This document shows positions 1-9,091 of a stretch of 64,000 bases of DNA, piece by piece. Position 1 is the stretch's first letter. Each line of letters begins with the position of its first letter. The notes under the pieces were generated by a model. That model had not been told where the DNA came from. It was given only the letters and a program-made list of their open reading frames with translations, and ran no database searches. The stretch lies in the NCBI GenBank assembly GCA_036768485.1, contig JAVLUZ010000145.1, positions 2,720,756 through 2,784,755 on the forward strand, written 5' to 3'. A program made the position numbers and the translations under genes. Origin of the DNA: Mermis nigrescens. Taxonomy: Eukaryota > Nematoda > Enoplea > Mermithida > Mermithidae.

Positions 1-319
1 GGGCAGTTATACTTAATTCTTGCGCAATAGTGTAATTGATGTTATCAAGTTAACTTTCTAGAAAACCCAGCATAAACATTAAATGTTTGGTCAACTTTAC
101 ACTTCGAATATATTCAGTATTGATAATCAAATGACAAAATTTCTTGTTTTCATCATACCTTAAGCCAAGATATTCTGTATACTTGACTTTTTCTTTCAGA
201 CTGACTGTTTTTAAACCACTTTTTATGCTTTTCACAAGATCGTGTATAGTCAAGTACCTGGCTCGAGGGATCAGCATTTTTATTCGCATATTATTTTTCA
301 ACTCGTAGAATTGTATCAT
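1..319 (-). pseudogene. Polinton penton-like minor capsid protein, downstream fragment
   Basis: About 90 residues read from 319 to a TAA at 50-52, and the frame stays open past that stop to the window edge. The fragment shows the layout of the Polinton penton/minor capsid family (often annotated F54H12.2-like): a segment for entering the capsid-protein fold (RYLTIHDLVKSI, about residues 21-32), a beta-strand pair around LRYDENKKFCHLII, and the hallmark LTKHLMFMLGF near residues 76-86. It lacks the amino-terminal part of the family, which lies at 3346-3507 on the same strand. The apparent start at 319 is just where the inserted element X begins, so it is not a true start. The role in intact elements is a single jelly-roll vertex protein of the virion-like capsid. 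The TAA plus the large insertion make this a pseudogene. Assignment rests on motif recognition, not an alignment. Confidence 0.6.
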
Positions 320-321
320 TT

Positions 322-2690
322 TAGGTAGCGCGTTAGCGCGTACCTATAATATACTTTGGTACCCCTAACACCTGTGCACCCCCTACAGCTATAACGGGAC
401 ACTTCTGGAAGATGCGGTTTTTTTAAAAGAAAGATAATAAAAAATTCGCTGCCCGTGTTCTTTTGTTTTTCTTGAAACTCAAAAGTGACTGTGTAAAGAA
501 GGTGTAAAGTTTTTGTGTAACGGTATAACATAGGAGAAATTTTGGGACCTTTTTATCACGGCATGTGGACAACTGAGTATTGATGACTCGAACAATTGAA
601 CAGCATAGGATTATAGAGGGATGAATTCTACAGAACAACATTTTTTTGTTTTTTGAAATCCGCATTAGTTCTCGAATGGCAGTGTAAAGAGTGCGAAAAT
701 CTGGGGGTGAAAAAGCACTTTTTGGTCGAGTTTTCAACCTGCTTATGTCTGATACTAACTCCGGTTTTAAGTTTTTTAAAATGTTTTTTGACAGAAATTT
801 AGAGCGGATCAAGGGCTACATTCTGCATATAAGCAAAGTCTTCTACGCTCTATGGTGAGTTAGATCCTGGGGTTTAAAGTTTACGCTCTAGTGGATGGTT
901 AAAAAACGAATTTTAAGTAAGATTTCTCTGCCAAATTTTTCCGCTTTTGTGTCAGTGTAAATTGAATACAGCAGTAATAAAGTGCCTCTCAGGGGCTACA
1001 CATCGCAGCAAACCGCATTTGAAAAAACGCAATATTGAGTTATTTATGGGGGTGTAAAGTTCGAAATCAGAGGTAAAAAATGGGCGAAGAAACACGTTTT
1101 TTCCGAATTTTGATTAATAAATCATACCAAATAATTTTTGCAAGAGAATTCTGGCACACAGGAATGTACTACGATTTAAAAGCTACAAATTGTACCAAAC
1201 CGAATTTCTTTAAACTCAATGGGGAGTTCGATACGGAATTTTAAAGTTTACAGTGTTCTAAATGATGGAAAATACGTTTTTGTTGCGTTTTTTTGTTCGC
1301 CACTTTCTCCGTCCAGAAGTCGGGATAAGTCCAATAGAATAAAAATAAAGTGCTTTATATCGGGTGCATGTCAAAACAAATTGTCTATACATTAATATTT
1401 AGCGAGTGTAAAGTCAAAAATTTGGTGTTTAAAATGCGTTTCTGTCTTGTTTTTTCTGCCTGCTTCTCCGGTTATGAGTCAGGGACACGATTATCAAGTC
1501 TAGAAATGGATCTGGAACCAAATTTGATATGCCAGTCTGGCGCATATGTTTATACTCTACAGTGTTGTAAAGTGGTTTACACCTATTGTTAGTTTGCCCA
1601 TAGAACATTATGGAGACTTAATTTTTTTCATAAATATTAATCGTAATATCGGAACAATATCAAAATTACGAATCTGACCAAAATCTTCTTTACACTAGGT
1701 GTTTACCTGAAGTTTACACTACATATGTATTTATCTTCGTTTTTGAGCATTCCAGAAATCTAATTTTTTCCTGGAGTCTAGAAATTTTCAAAGAATCAAA
1801 TGTGAGACGTCACGTAGGCGCGTTTGTTTACATCCAACAGTGATGTAAAGTAGTTTATATTCATTGTTGATTTGTCCTCAGACCATTGTAGACATGCAAT
1901 TTTTTCATAAATGTTGGTAATAACATCCGAGTAATATCAGATTTACAAATCGAAATAAAATCCTCTTTACACTAGGCGGTTGTGTAAAGTTTACACTGCA
2001 TGTTAGCCTTTGTTCTAGAGCATTGCAAAAACCGAAATTTTTTCTTATAGATCTAAAAATTTACAGGGAATGAAATATAGGATGTCAGCTGGGCGCGTTT
2101 GTTTACACTCAACAGTGATGTAAAGTGGTTTACATCTGTGTCTATTTGTCCTTAAACCATTATGGAGACGTATTTTTTTCATGAATGTTGATCGTAATAT
2201 CCGAGTAATATCGAATTTACAAATCCGACAAAAATCTTCTTTACACTCGTTGCTAGTGTAAATTTTACACTATATAATAAGCTCCATTCTAGAGCCTCAT
2301 GGTAACTTATTTTTTCCCTAAAGTCGTAAAATATATATGGAAACAGATGTGATACGTCTGCTAGTGGCGCATGAAGAGTAGTGTAAAGTGATTAACACCT
2401 AATGTTAATTTGTTCTTAGAACATTATAGAGGTTTCATTTCTTGATAAATGCTGATCGTTATATCAGAGCAATATCGAAATTATTAATTCCACTAAAATT
2501 CTTTACACTCTTGTTTAAAGTTTAAAATGTAAATTAAGTTTAGCTCTAGAAAGTTTTGGAAGCATATTTCTTTACAGGATGTTCTACGTAACATAAGAAT
2601 TACTAATCAGAATGTTTGTTTCTTCTACAACTAGTAGTTTTGTAAAGTTTAAACCATTCAATTATTAGAAGAACCGCACAGTAAATGAAA
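322..2690 (-). repeat. Element X copy 1: terminal motif and GTGTAAA repeat array
   Basis: The outer end reads TAGGTAGCGCGTTAGCGCG and is followed by about 2.3 kb of diverged repeats in which GTGTAAAGT or TTTACAC recurs every 100-270 bases. Clear units of about 265 bp start near 1568, 1838, 2110 and 2380, each opening with (T)GTAAAGTGGTTTACA and sharing internal blocks such as CATAAAT.TT.ATCGTAATATC and CAAAATCTTCTTTACAC. The same sequence lies inverted at 25438-27785, more than 90% identical in the parts compared by eye. No open reading frame looks real. With the hairpin at 2734-3332 it forms one inserted element that interrupts the Polinton penton gene. Confidence 0.75.
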
Positions 2691-2733
2691 CCTAGTATTG
2701 CATTTCCAAATCTTGCTAATTAAAAGTAGGGTA

Positions 2734-3332
2734 CTAGCAAAGAAAAATGCTTCGATGGAACAAAAAAGGGGAATATACTTGGGATTGAGAATTATCGAGG
2801 ATGTAAAAGGAGGGGACTAGGAAAAATCTCTCTATGTTATATATGAAAATCGCAAAATATGTTAAAAACCAGGCTTTCTCTAAACAATGCAAAAATCAAA
2901 GTATATTCTGCGGCCTTCCAATAGAAATAAAGTATTTACCAAAAAATTGATTGAAATAAGCAGCGAATTAGCAATGCAGTAGCTAAGCAAATTGAATGAA
3001 ATAGTACATATTGATGCATTCAAGACAATCGATGATATTGTTTGTTCAAAGCAGTAGGAAACACGGAAGCTGACGTGCAACTGACCTTATGTAGATACTC
3101 TTTTGCACATGTCTACAACAATTGTTTACTAAACTTTTTCATTTTTCAAAGGCCGCAGAATATACTTCGATTTTTTGCATTGTTTAGAGAAAGTCTGGTT
3201 TTTAACATATTTTGCGATTTTTGGCATATAACATAGGGAGATTTTTCCTAGTCCCTCCTTTTACATCCTCGATAATTCTCAATCCCAAGTATATTCCCCT
3301 TTTTTGTTCCATCGGAGCATTTTTCTTTGCTA
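2734..3332. repeat. Element X hairpin head, copy 1
   Basis: The two ends are inverted copies of about 190 bp. The left arm starts CTAGCAAAGAAAAATGC at 2734 and runs to the GGCCTTCC near 2918. The right arm runs from GGCCGCAG near 3152 to GCATTTTTCTTTGCTA at 3332. The loop of about 230 bp has no recognisable gene. Two more hairpins with the same arms are at 23924-24681 and 37726-38624, always next to the GTGTAAA repeat array, so this is the other end of element X rather than an independent MITE. The right end abuts the broken penton reading frame. Confidence 0.75.
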
Positions 3333-3345
3333 TATTCTGATCTTC

Positions 3346-3507
3346 GGCTATATTATGTCAAGTGTTTGCATAGATTATTTCGGCCAGCCCAACTTTCCAC
3401 TCTCCATTGAGCACAATGTGTCTAGGCAGCTTAGTAATAAAGGTAGATGCGGTATTTGATTCTTGAGAATTGCTCGGAAGCGTCATGTAAAACTGTTTAG
3501 GATCCAT
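3346..3507 (-). pseudogene. Polinton penton-like minor capsid protein, amino-terminal part
   Basis: An ATG at 3507 opens a frame beginning MDPKQFYMTLPSNSQ. Then follow a threonine/lysine strand (TFITKLPRHIVL) and the signature GEWKVGLAEI near residues 37-46. These are the standard opening blocks of the Polinton penton/minor capsid family. A TGA at 3358-3360 (codon 50) falls where family members usually have a tryptophan. A few codons later the sequence passes into element X, and the next part of the gene resumes at 319 on the same strand. A TCTATAAATA motif sits at 3535-3544, about 30 nt upstream, and the gene starts 12 nt after the protease stop. Nonsense mutation plus insertion make it non-functional. 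Confidence 0.7.
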
Positions 3508-3518
3508 GTTTGTGTCCG

Positions 3519-3944
3519 TTACATTTTCTCAAAGTATTTATAGATTTCAGGCGTGTGCATAGATTTCACAATTCTTTTGAATGAAACGCCTTTTGTGCGA
3601 AAATGTAGAAAGTAGATACACATATGACCACATCATGTAGAGAAAAGCCTCTGAACTTGCATATTATTATACGTGTATGATGAAACATTTTTCCCAATGT
3701 ATTCTCTGAGTTCAAAAGGTTTTTGACCATAGCTATCAAAGTAATCACAGTGCGCCTTATGACTGAAAAACATGGCGACCCAGTGCGACCCTGGCTCATT
3801 ACTAAAATCCAAATTGACTATTAGTGCAGCAGGGTAGTGGGGTATAGGTGGAAGGCGATCAATAGGGAAGACGCCCAGTAAAATTCTGTTTACACCAGGA
3901 TCAGCACCTATAATGTTCAGTATTTCAAGGGTGTTCATTTTCAA
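3519..3944 (-). pseudogene. Polinton adenain-like cysteine protease, one nonsense codon
   Basis: The frame runs 142 codons from ATG at 3944 to TAA at 3519-3521. It shows the adenain (Ulp1-related) catalytic order: histidine in GSHWVAMF (about residues 53-60), aspartate in YFDSYG (about 68-73), and cysteine in CGHMC (about 105-109). In intact Polintons this enzyme is thought to process capsid proteins during maturation. A TGA at 3633-3635 interrupts the frame immediately before the cysteine-glycine of the active site, so the nucleophile would not be made. The rest of the frame is undamaged, which suggests a recent hit. The ATG overlaps the major capsid stop by four bases, as is common in these compact elements. 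Confidence 0.75.
3535..3544 (-). promoter_or_regulatory. TCTATAAATA motif upstream of the penton gene
   Basis: Lies 28 nt before the penton ATG, within the protease coding frame. Confidence 0.55.
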
Positions 3945-5230
3945 GCGTTATAATTGTGGAATGTATTGCGATTTTTATCAATCATAATCAAATTGTCAAA
4001 TTCGGTGTATATAATAATTTCTACTCCAGAGTCTAGTAAATCATCTGCAAACTTGACATTTATACTTGTTGTTCCTTCACGCACTAGATCCCAATGTCCA
4101 CTATCATCCGCATTGGGTGTCAGGTCAAACACAAAGAAGCAATGGCTCATCTTAAACTCATTGCGGCTAATGAAATTGCCTTTATTGTCATGACCAATAT
4201 CAAGTGCATCGTACATCTGATTGAAAGCCTGAATAAACTTATTATGCTTGAATGACACATTTAGTGAATGAGTTTGTCCTCCGCACATTACTCTTACATC
4301 ATAAATGCTAAATGGGCTAAAATTAAATGGTGATTTTGATAAACTACCTCGAAATGCGCTTCCTTCGACACAAGCAAAAACCAACCGTCTTGGCAGCTGG
4401 CCAGTAAACAATGTAAAATTGGGCGTTTCGCTTGAAGAGTTGGACACGTGCATGTTTGTCATGGCAAGCCGTCTTATAGAATATTTTGCAGTATATGCTA
4501 ACATTATTTGCTCCAGAGCTAAAGTCACGCTTTCCAAAACTTCTACTTTACGCACAAATAATTTCATTACTAAAACATTGAGTTCTAGTGGAAAATCTTC
4601 AAAGCACTGTAGGACAAAATTATTGTTGTTTCGGTGTAATTCTAGGCGAAAATCTGTGAAATTCAGCAAATATCTGTCTTGTGAGAACATGTCAATGTGT
4701 AACGGCGCAGATACTTCCACAATATTCGAATCTTTGAACAACGCCACACGTTCTTTGAACCCTTTATTATCTGCAGTGTCCACATTGGCCCCACCTTCAT
4801 GAAAATACAGCGCAGACTGAAGATGAGACACTTTTGCATCAGAACCATAATTTAATTCTGTTTCAAAGTATGATCTGTAAGCATATAAATTGGAGCTGTC
4901 AAACACTAATCGGCCGCCTAAAAAGCACTTAAGTTGCTTAAAGAATGTTTTGTTTTATTAGATTGATTGGCGCATAATTTTGTACTACAGCTCCAGCTGC
5001 AAGCGTTGGCTTTTAATTCTTAGTGCCATGCATATATAACTCCTGTTCATTTGCATTTAGTGAGGATCGGGTGGGATCCTAAACTCATATGGGCCTTCAT
5101 TTGTTATAGGATGTTTAGGCTGCACTTCATCCCAAAATCCTCTTTTCACGGCAACTTGGGTAGGAGGATCTGTGAAAAGATCCAGTTCAGATTTCGTACT
5201 TGGAATAGATTTTACGTCTATTAGAGCCAT
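3941..5230 (-). pseudogene. Polinton major capsid protein (double jelly-roll), broken
   Basis: The amino end opens at 5230 with MALIDVKSIPSTKSELDLF and the GPYEFRIPPDPH block. A TAA follows at 5057-5059 (codon 58), and the frame is then lost in a degraded stretch at about 5005-4920. From 4906 a clean 321-codon frame continues to the stop at 3941. It carries the core of the family: YFETELNYGSDAK, LHIDMFSQDRYLLNF, VRKVEVLESV, TAKYSIRR, GQLPRRLVFACV, SPFNFSPF, and the closing FDLTPNADDSGHW and EIIIYTEFDN. These blocks match the Polinton double jelly-roll capsid protein often annotated as F54H12.2-like. The start overlaps the end of the preceding small gene by 44 nt, and a TCTATAAATA motif is at 5270-5279. 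The downstream part is so well kept that decay seems young. Confidence 0.8.
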
Positions 5231-5591
5231 TTTTTCGAATTAGTTTAGTAAATGCATCATCATTATTCCTATTTATAGACTTTTGACGCTTGCCTAAACC
5301 TTCCCCAGACATGGCCATTGATGCCTCATCTAAAAATTGCGCCGCCTCATGCTTGGAATGTTCTTTGGCAGACAGAAATAATGGTTTTCCTTGTGCAACA
5401 TCAGATGCAATATTAGCTCCTGCCGCTAAAGCATGCTTGCCCGCACTTTTACCAACTGATCTCAATACAGGCACAGCTATTCTAAATAACGATTTAAAGA
5501 AACTCCCTAATCCGCCACCTCGCTGGTATGGTACGCCTCTATACCCTTCTAGGCCATACCCTGTTTGTGCCGCCTGTTCTGCATATTTTTT
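5187..5591 (-). pseudogene. Polinton glycine-rich minor capsid-like protein, start codon lost
   Basis: The frame is open from a TAG at 5592-5594 to its stop at 5187, about 134 codons. It has a glycine/tyrosine-rich head (TGYGLEGYRGVPYQRGGGLG), then an amphipathic segment (FFKSLFRIAVPVLRSVGKSAGK), an alanine-rich block containing AGANIASDVAQGK, and a basic tail (NGSNRRKIYSKYEI). Similar small genes stand beside the capsid genes in other Polintons and are thought to be minor virion proteins, but no function is proven. The first in-frame methionine is at 5474, after the conserved head. An ATG near 5583 is out of frame, so the original start appears lost by a small indel. TCTATAAATA sits at 5593-5602, right at the frame's beginning. 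Confidence 0.55.
5270..5279 (-). promoter_or_regulatory. TCTATAAATA motif upstream of the major capsid gene
   Basis: Lies 40 nt before the capsid ATG, within the preceding small gene. Confidence 0.55.
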
Positions 5592-5592
5592 C

Positions 5593-5602
5593 TATTTATA
5601 GA
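5593..5602 (-). promoter_or_regulatory. TCTATAAATA motif at the minor capsid-like gene
   Basis: Touches the beginning of the open frame at 5591, supporting loss of a start codon just downstream. Confidence 0.5.
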
Positions 5603-5670
5603 TTTTATTCATCCCAAGAGAAGTCACCTTCAGAGGCCACTATGCTCTTGCGTTTCCTATTAGCTATACT

Positions 5671-6162
5671 CTAAAGTGGGGCATTTGAACGTCTAAGGAC
5701 TCTAGCCAACTCTTTTGCACCAATTGGAGCAGGTACAGTTTTACGATCACGACTGAAGTCATGCACTAAATCATCAATATTTGATCCATATATTTTTTGC
5801 CCATCAATCACAATCTCACCCGATGGTTCAACATCTATACTAGGATCATCATTAATATGCTGTAATAGTAGATTGGCATTTGGCTGTAATGTTTTTGGTA
5901 TACCAGCTATAATTTCTTTGCTTTCAATTGATTTTTGTGGACCCAGAATTGTTAGTTCATACGGTTTTTTTCGCTGCTCCTGCAATCGACTAAATTTGCT
6001 CAAAATTTGATTATATTTTATCATTTTCAAGCCTGATGATGAATGCTTGTCATTCAATATTTTATACATCTCCCGATCCAGGGCGTTTAATACTTGATCC
6101 ACTGGTTTACTTTGTTCAGCAATATCTGCTGGCACCGAAATCATTTTCTCTGCATGCTTCAT
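5671..6162 (-). CDS. Polinton PW-like protein of unknown function
   Basis: An uninterrupted 163-codon frame from ATG at 6162 to the stop at 5671. The protein has a helical amino half (DQVLNALDREMYKILND, about residues 22-38, then IKYNQILSKFSRLQEQRKK) and a conserved carboxyl half with IIAGIPKTLQPNANLLLQHI and EIVIDGQKIYGSNIDDLVHDF, ending in a basic region. This pattern, with the GS(N)I.DLV block, is familiar from the conserved unknown gene next to the ATPase and capsid genes in many Polintons (PW in some schemes). A role in virion assembly is suspected only from context. The start lies inside the end of the preceding small gene, which reads to 6116 in another frame. It is one of only two undamaged genes in this element. 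Confidence 0.65.
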   Translation of the reverse strand: MKHAEKMISVPADIAEQSKPVDQVLNALDREMYKILNDKHSSSGLKMIKYNQILSKFSRLQEQRKKPYELTILGPQKSIESKEIIAGIPKTLQPNANLLLQHINDDPSIDVEPSGEIVIDGQKIYGSNIDDLVHDFSRDRKTVPAPIGAKELARVLRRSNAPL

Positions 6163-6499
6163 TTATAGCATCTGCTAGTAAAGTACCTACAACTGATAGA
6201 ATAGGTGTCAATAAAAGAGGTAAAAAAGCACCATTCTGAATAATTAAGCGTTTTTTATAACTTGTATTTAGTCGCCTATTATTAGCTAAATATCGTATTT
6301 CGTTTTGGTATCTTCTTAATTTTTGTATATCTATATCAGTGAGAGGAATGTTGCCATTAAGAAAATTGTTTGCGCAATCGCAAATACATTAAAGTTGATC
6401 TTTACTTGCCTTATTTATAAGCGCATCACGTTGGGGTTTTCTAGCAACACTCAGCAAATGTAAGCAACTAATGTTTCGTTTTAGTCTATGAGGAGCCAT
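6116..6499 (-). pseudogene. Polinton small basic protein with hydrophobic tail, one nonsense codon
   Basis: From ATG at 6499 the frame reads 127 residues to a TGA at 6116-6118, with an internal TAA at 6389-6391 (codon 37). The head is basic (MAPHRLKRN). The middle carries NFLNGNIPLTDIDIQKLRRY and LANNRRLN. The tail has GAFLPLLLTPILSVVGTLLADAI, a likely membrane-seeking or amphipathic helix. Small proteins with GNIPL, a basic helix and a GAFLPLLLTPIL-like tail recur between the ATPase and capsid genes of Polintons. They resemble adenoviral core or lytic minor proteins in layout, but the function is unknown. It overlaps the ATPase end by 14 nt and the PW-like gene start by 47 nt. It is too short and broken for routine gene finders. 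Confidence 0.55.
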
Positions 6500-7151
6500 T
6501 TTTACAGCTTTCAGGTAGATTGCACTGCATGTTTATAGATTTTGGCACATACACTGTAGGGCGCTTGCCCAAAATATCAGTTTTCAACCTGTGTAAGTAC
6601 TTGGCATTTTGTGTCAAGTCAATGAATAGGTATCCATGTGGTTTAGATGTAGCATCTGAAAAGGCTTCAAGAAAATATTTTGGATTGCTAGGGTATAATT
6701 GGCGTGATGAAATATGTGATTGCAACTGATCTGCTGGGTTTTTGAAAAGGACTACATAATCTGAATTGATGCGCGAGGTACGTAGGCCATCATAATATAA
6801 GTTCTGCACAATCTGTATCACACTTATGTTCCAATGATGACAACCTCTAGTGAACAATTGCATAACTTGAGCATTTCCTTTACTTTCATGCATTAGATCA
6901 TCAAGAATCAATAGTTGCGGTGCATGACTCTTTTCTTTGACTATCTTCATAAAGTCAGGTAATTCTTTAATGAAGGTAACATTCTTTATTTTATGGTATA
7001 AGGGCTGTTCTTCACTGTAGCACCAGTAAATTTTGCTCATTTTTGCATCAATAATCTTGTCCCTATTTTCAATAAGCTGCTTCACAAATGTTGTTTTACC
7101 AGATTTTGTGGGACCAGAGACAATACATGCAAAAGGGTGGTGCATAATCAT
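6486..7151 (-). CDS. Polinton packaging ATPase (A32/FtsK-HerA type)
   Basis: An intact 221-residue frame. Walker A is GPTKSGKT at about residues 13-20 and Walker B is LLILDDLM at about 80-87. A conserved sensor-like stretch follows (HHWNISVIQIVQNLYY), and then the NSDYVVLFKNPADQLQSHI block typical of the Polinton and virophage genome-packaging ATPases related to poxvirus A32. In the family this ATPase pumps DNA into the capsid. The length matches the family. The start overlaps the integrase stop by four bases, the end overlaps the next small gene by 14, and a TATAAATA lies at 7249-7256, about 100 nt upstream. No damage is visible, which stands out among its broken neighbours. Confidence 0.88.
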   Translation of the reverse strand: MIMHHPFACIVSGPTKSGKTTFVKQLIENRDKIIDAKMSKIYWCYSEEQPLYHKIKNVTFIKELPDFMKIVKEKSHAPQLLILDDLMHESKGNAQVMQLFTRGCHHWNISVIQIVQNLYYDGLRTSRINSDYVVLFKNPADQLQSHISSRQLYPSNPKYFLEAFSDATSKPHGYLFIDLTQNAKYLHRLKTDILGKRPTVYVPKSINMQCNLPESCKNGSS

Positions 7152-8178
7152 TTTGGCTGTTCATAGAATTTCAGCTCTGCTTTTGACAAAATTGTATCAA
7201 ATTTCTTTGGCCAATTTTTAAAATGCACTTTATACTCTCCTTTGCCCTTATTTATAATTTTACCTATTCGCTTATGTTGCTCAGCATAAGGTTCAGCTAT
7301 TTGTAATTCTTTTCCATAGAATGCCCCTGTTATTGGCTCACCCATGAGATCTTCCAATTTGTACGTTTTAGGGCAACTGTCTGATACCTCTTTAATTCGA
7401 AATAATTCATCAGTGAATGTATGTTTACTGGCTTTGTGAAGCTTTTTTTCAATGTTGTTATTCGCAACAATTGACCAACATCTAATGGCTGCTCAGCAGC
7501 ACATTTCTTTTCCTTTCTTAACATAAATGCTAATAAATCACCCACATTTTCAGAATTCACATCATCAGGGGCTGTTTTATTGAGACTAGTATGAGGAGTG
7601 CTATTATAATTTTCAATAATGCTTTTGTACACTCTAGTCCAGTTTTGATTAGAATAATATATCATAAACTTCATCAATTTATCTCAAAACGTTCTATGGA
7701 AACGTTCTACAAAATTTGCTTTTATTTCAGGGCTGCTCGTTAATATATGCTTAATTGAGCGAGCTTTTAGCAATCTATTGAATTCTCTTTTGAATTCATT
7801 ACCATGGTCGCTTCTTATTGATTGTGAAACAGCTTGTTGAAGAATTTTTTCAAAAGCCTGAGATGCTGCTCTAGCACTCTTATTTGTCATTGCCTGTCCA
7901 TAGGCTTCTAGTGAGAAAACATCAACAGCCATTAAAATATATTGATTCCCGAAATTTCTATTCTGAAACGCTCTCAAGTCCAACAAATCTACATCCCACA
8001 GTATATTTGGTCCAGATACAATAATTGCTCGGCGATGAAATCGCTTTTGTATAGGTTTATGCAATTGATATGTGTACTGTTTTTGCAGAAAAGATTTTAT
8101 CAGTCTTGGCAATTTCTTTAATACTCCCTGCAACTTATTCACTCCTGAAAATGAGGCGGACTTTTCACAGTAGTCCAT
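7148..8178 (-). pseudogene. Polinton integrase (retroviral-type, DDE), broken
   Basis: The gene reads from ATG at 8178. The catalytic core shows the first aspartate in WDVDLLDL, the second in RSDHGNEF and the glutamate in ANFVERFHRT. Just after the glutamate block a TGA at 7684-7686 interrupts the frame, which then continues in the same register (NYNSTPHTSLNKTAPDDV, a block shared with retroviral and Ty3-like integrases). Around 7340-7357 the frame shifts, and the last 69 codons end at 7148 with a chromodomain/SH3-like tail (GEYKVHFKNWPKKFD). The family enzyme inserts the linear element into host DNA, giving 5-6 bp duplications. All three catalytic residues are present, but one nonsense codon and one frameshift prevent a full product. 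TATAAATA is at 8229-8236, about 50 nt upstream. Confidence 0.82.
7249..7256 (-). promoter_or_regulatory. TATAAATA motif upstream of the packaging ATPase
   Basis: Lies about 98 nt before the ATPase ATG, inside the end of the integrase gene. Confidence 0.4.
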
Positions 8179-8629
8179 TGTTTTTTAACACTCCATTTTT
8201 CATCATCTTTGATAAGTATTTGTTCTTATATTTATAAGCTATTTTACAAACTTTGTTCCAAATTTGACAAACAATGCTCCAAACTTTACAAACTTGTTCC
8301 AAACTTTGCAAACTTGCTATGTTATAACGTATAAATTAGGTTCCAAACTTTACAAAAAATGTTTTAAACTTTACAAGCTTTGATTCATATTTTACAAAAG
8401 TTTTTGTGCCCATTTGTCGATGTCCGACCTACACCACGCGGAGGTTGGCATGGCTCTAGAACTCCTAACCACATGCCCGGTTCAGAGAGATATTAGGCGC
8501 CCTATTGCCATGAAAGAGCAAAAAATCCTGAAAATTTATTTTTTATAATGATGTGTGTTCAAATGTCAAGTGGGACTGTAGATATGCCGTCAGACAGGAC
8601 TTTTCCTTAATGTATAGATACGGCAGTCC
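8179..8629. repeat. Spacer between integrase and polymerase with short tandem repeats
   Basis: From about 8248 to 8400 a 16-24 bp phrase of the type GTTCCAAACTTTACAAAC is repeated six or seven times with variations. The sequence CTATGTTATAACGT interrupts it at 8317-8330 and recurs exactly at 15329 and 27571. The rest (8400-8629) holds a mixed-composition block with no gene that I recognise. Confidence 0.45.
8229..8236 (-). promoter_or_regulatory. TATAAATA motif upstream of integrase
   Basis: Lies 51 nt before the integrase ATG. It shares the TATAAATA core but not the TC lead. Confidence 0.5.
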
Positions 8630-9091
8630 CTACGTCCACATCTGATTATCAGGTTGCATCCTGAATCCAATATTTTTTCCTACATGTGCTGTTTGAGTCT
8701 CCAACACACCAGTGTACTGATCAAAGGTCAGCCGATTAATTTTTTTCATTAATCCTTTACTGCTGACTTTAATATTTCCTGTCAAGTTGTCAACAGCAAT
8801 ATATGTTTTTGCAGCTAAACAGCACATGGCTGTTCCTTTAAACTCCTCTTTCAGCAGACCAGGAGTTTGTTTAGTGGCTTTTGATGTCATAAACAACTTT
8901 TTATATATTTTCGCAAACTCTTCCCTGAGTTCAGGCTTCACTAAGTCCAACAAATTTTCTTTAGATAGTGCCAAGTATATGCTGTCAGTGTCTGTCTACA
9001 TACACTGATAATCCAAAATGTCAAAATATTTCAATAGCACATCATAAAAGAACTCCAACATTCGAATTTTTGCCCAATTATAGACTGATAG

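Noticed and set aside
50..319. A complete 89-residue gene
   Set aside because: The start coincides with the element X boundary, and family relatives have a long amino-terminal part found at 3346-3507.
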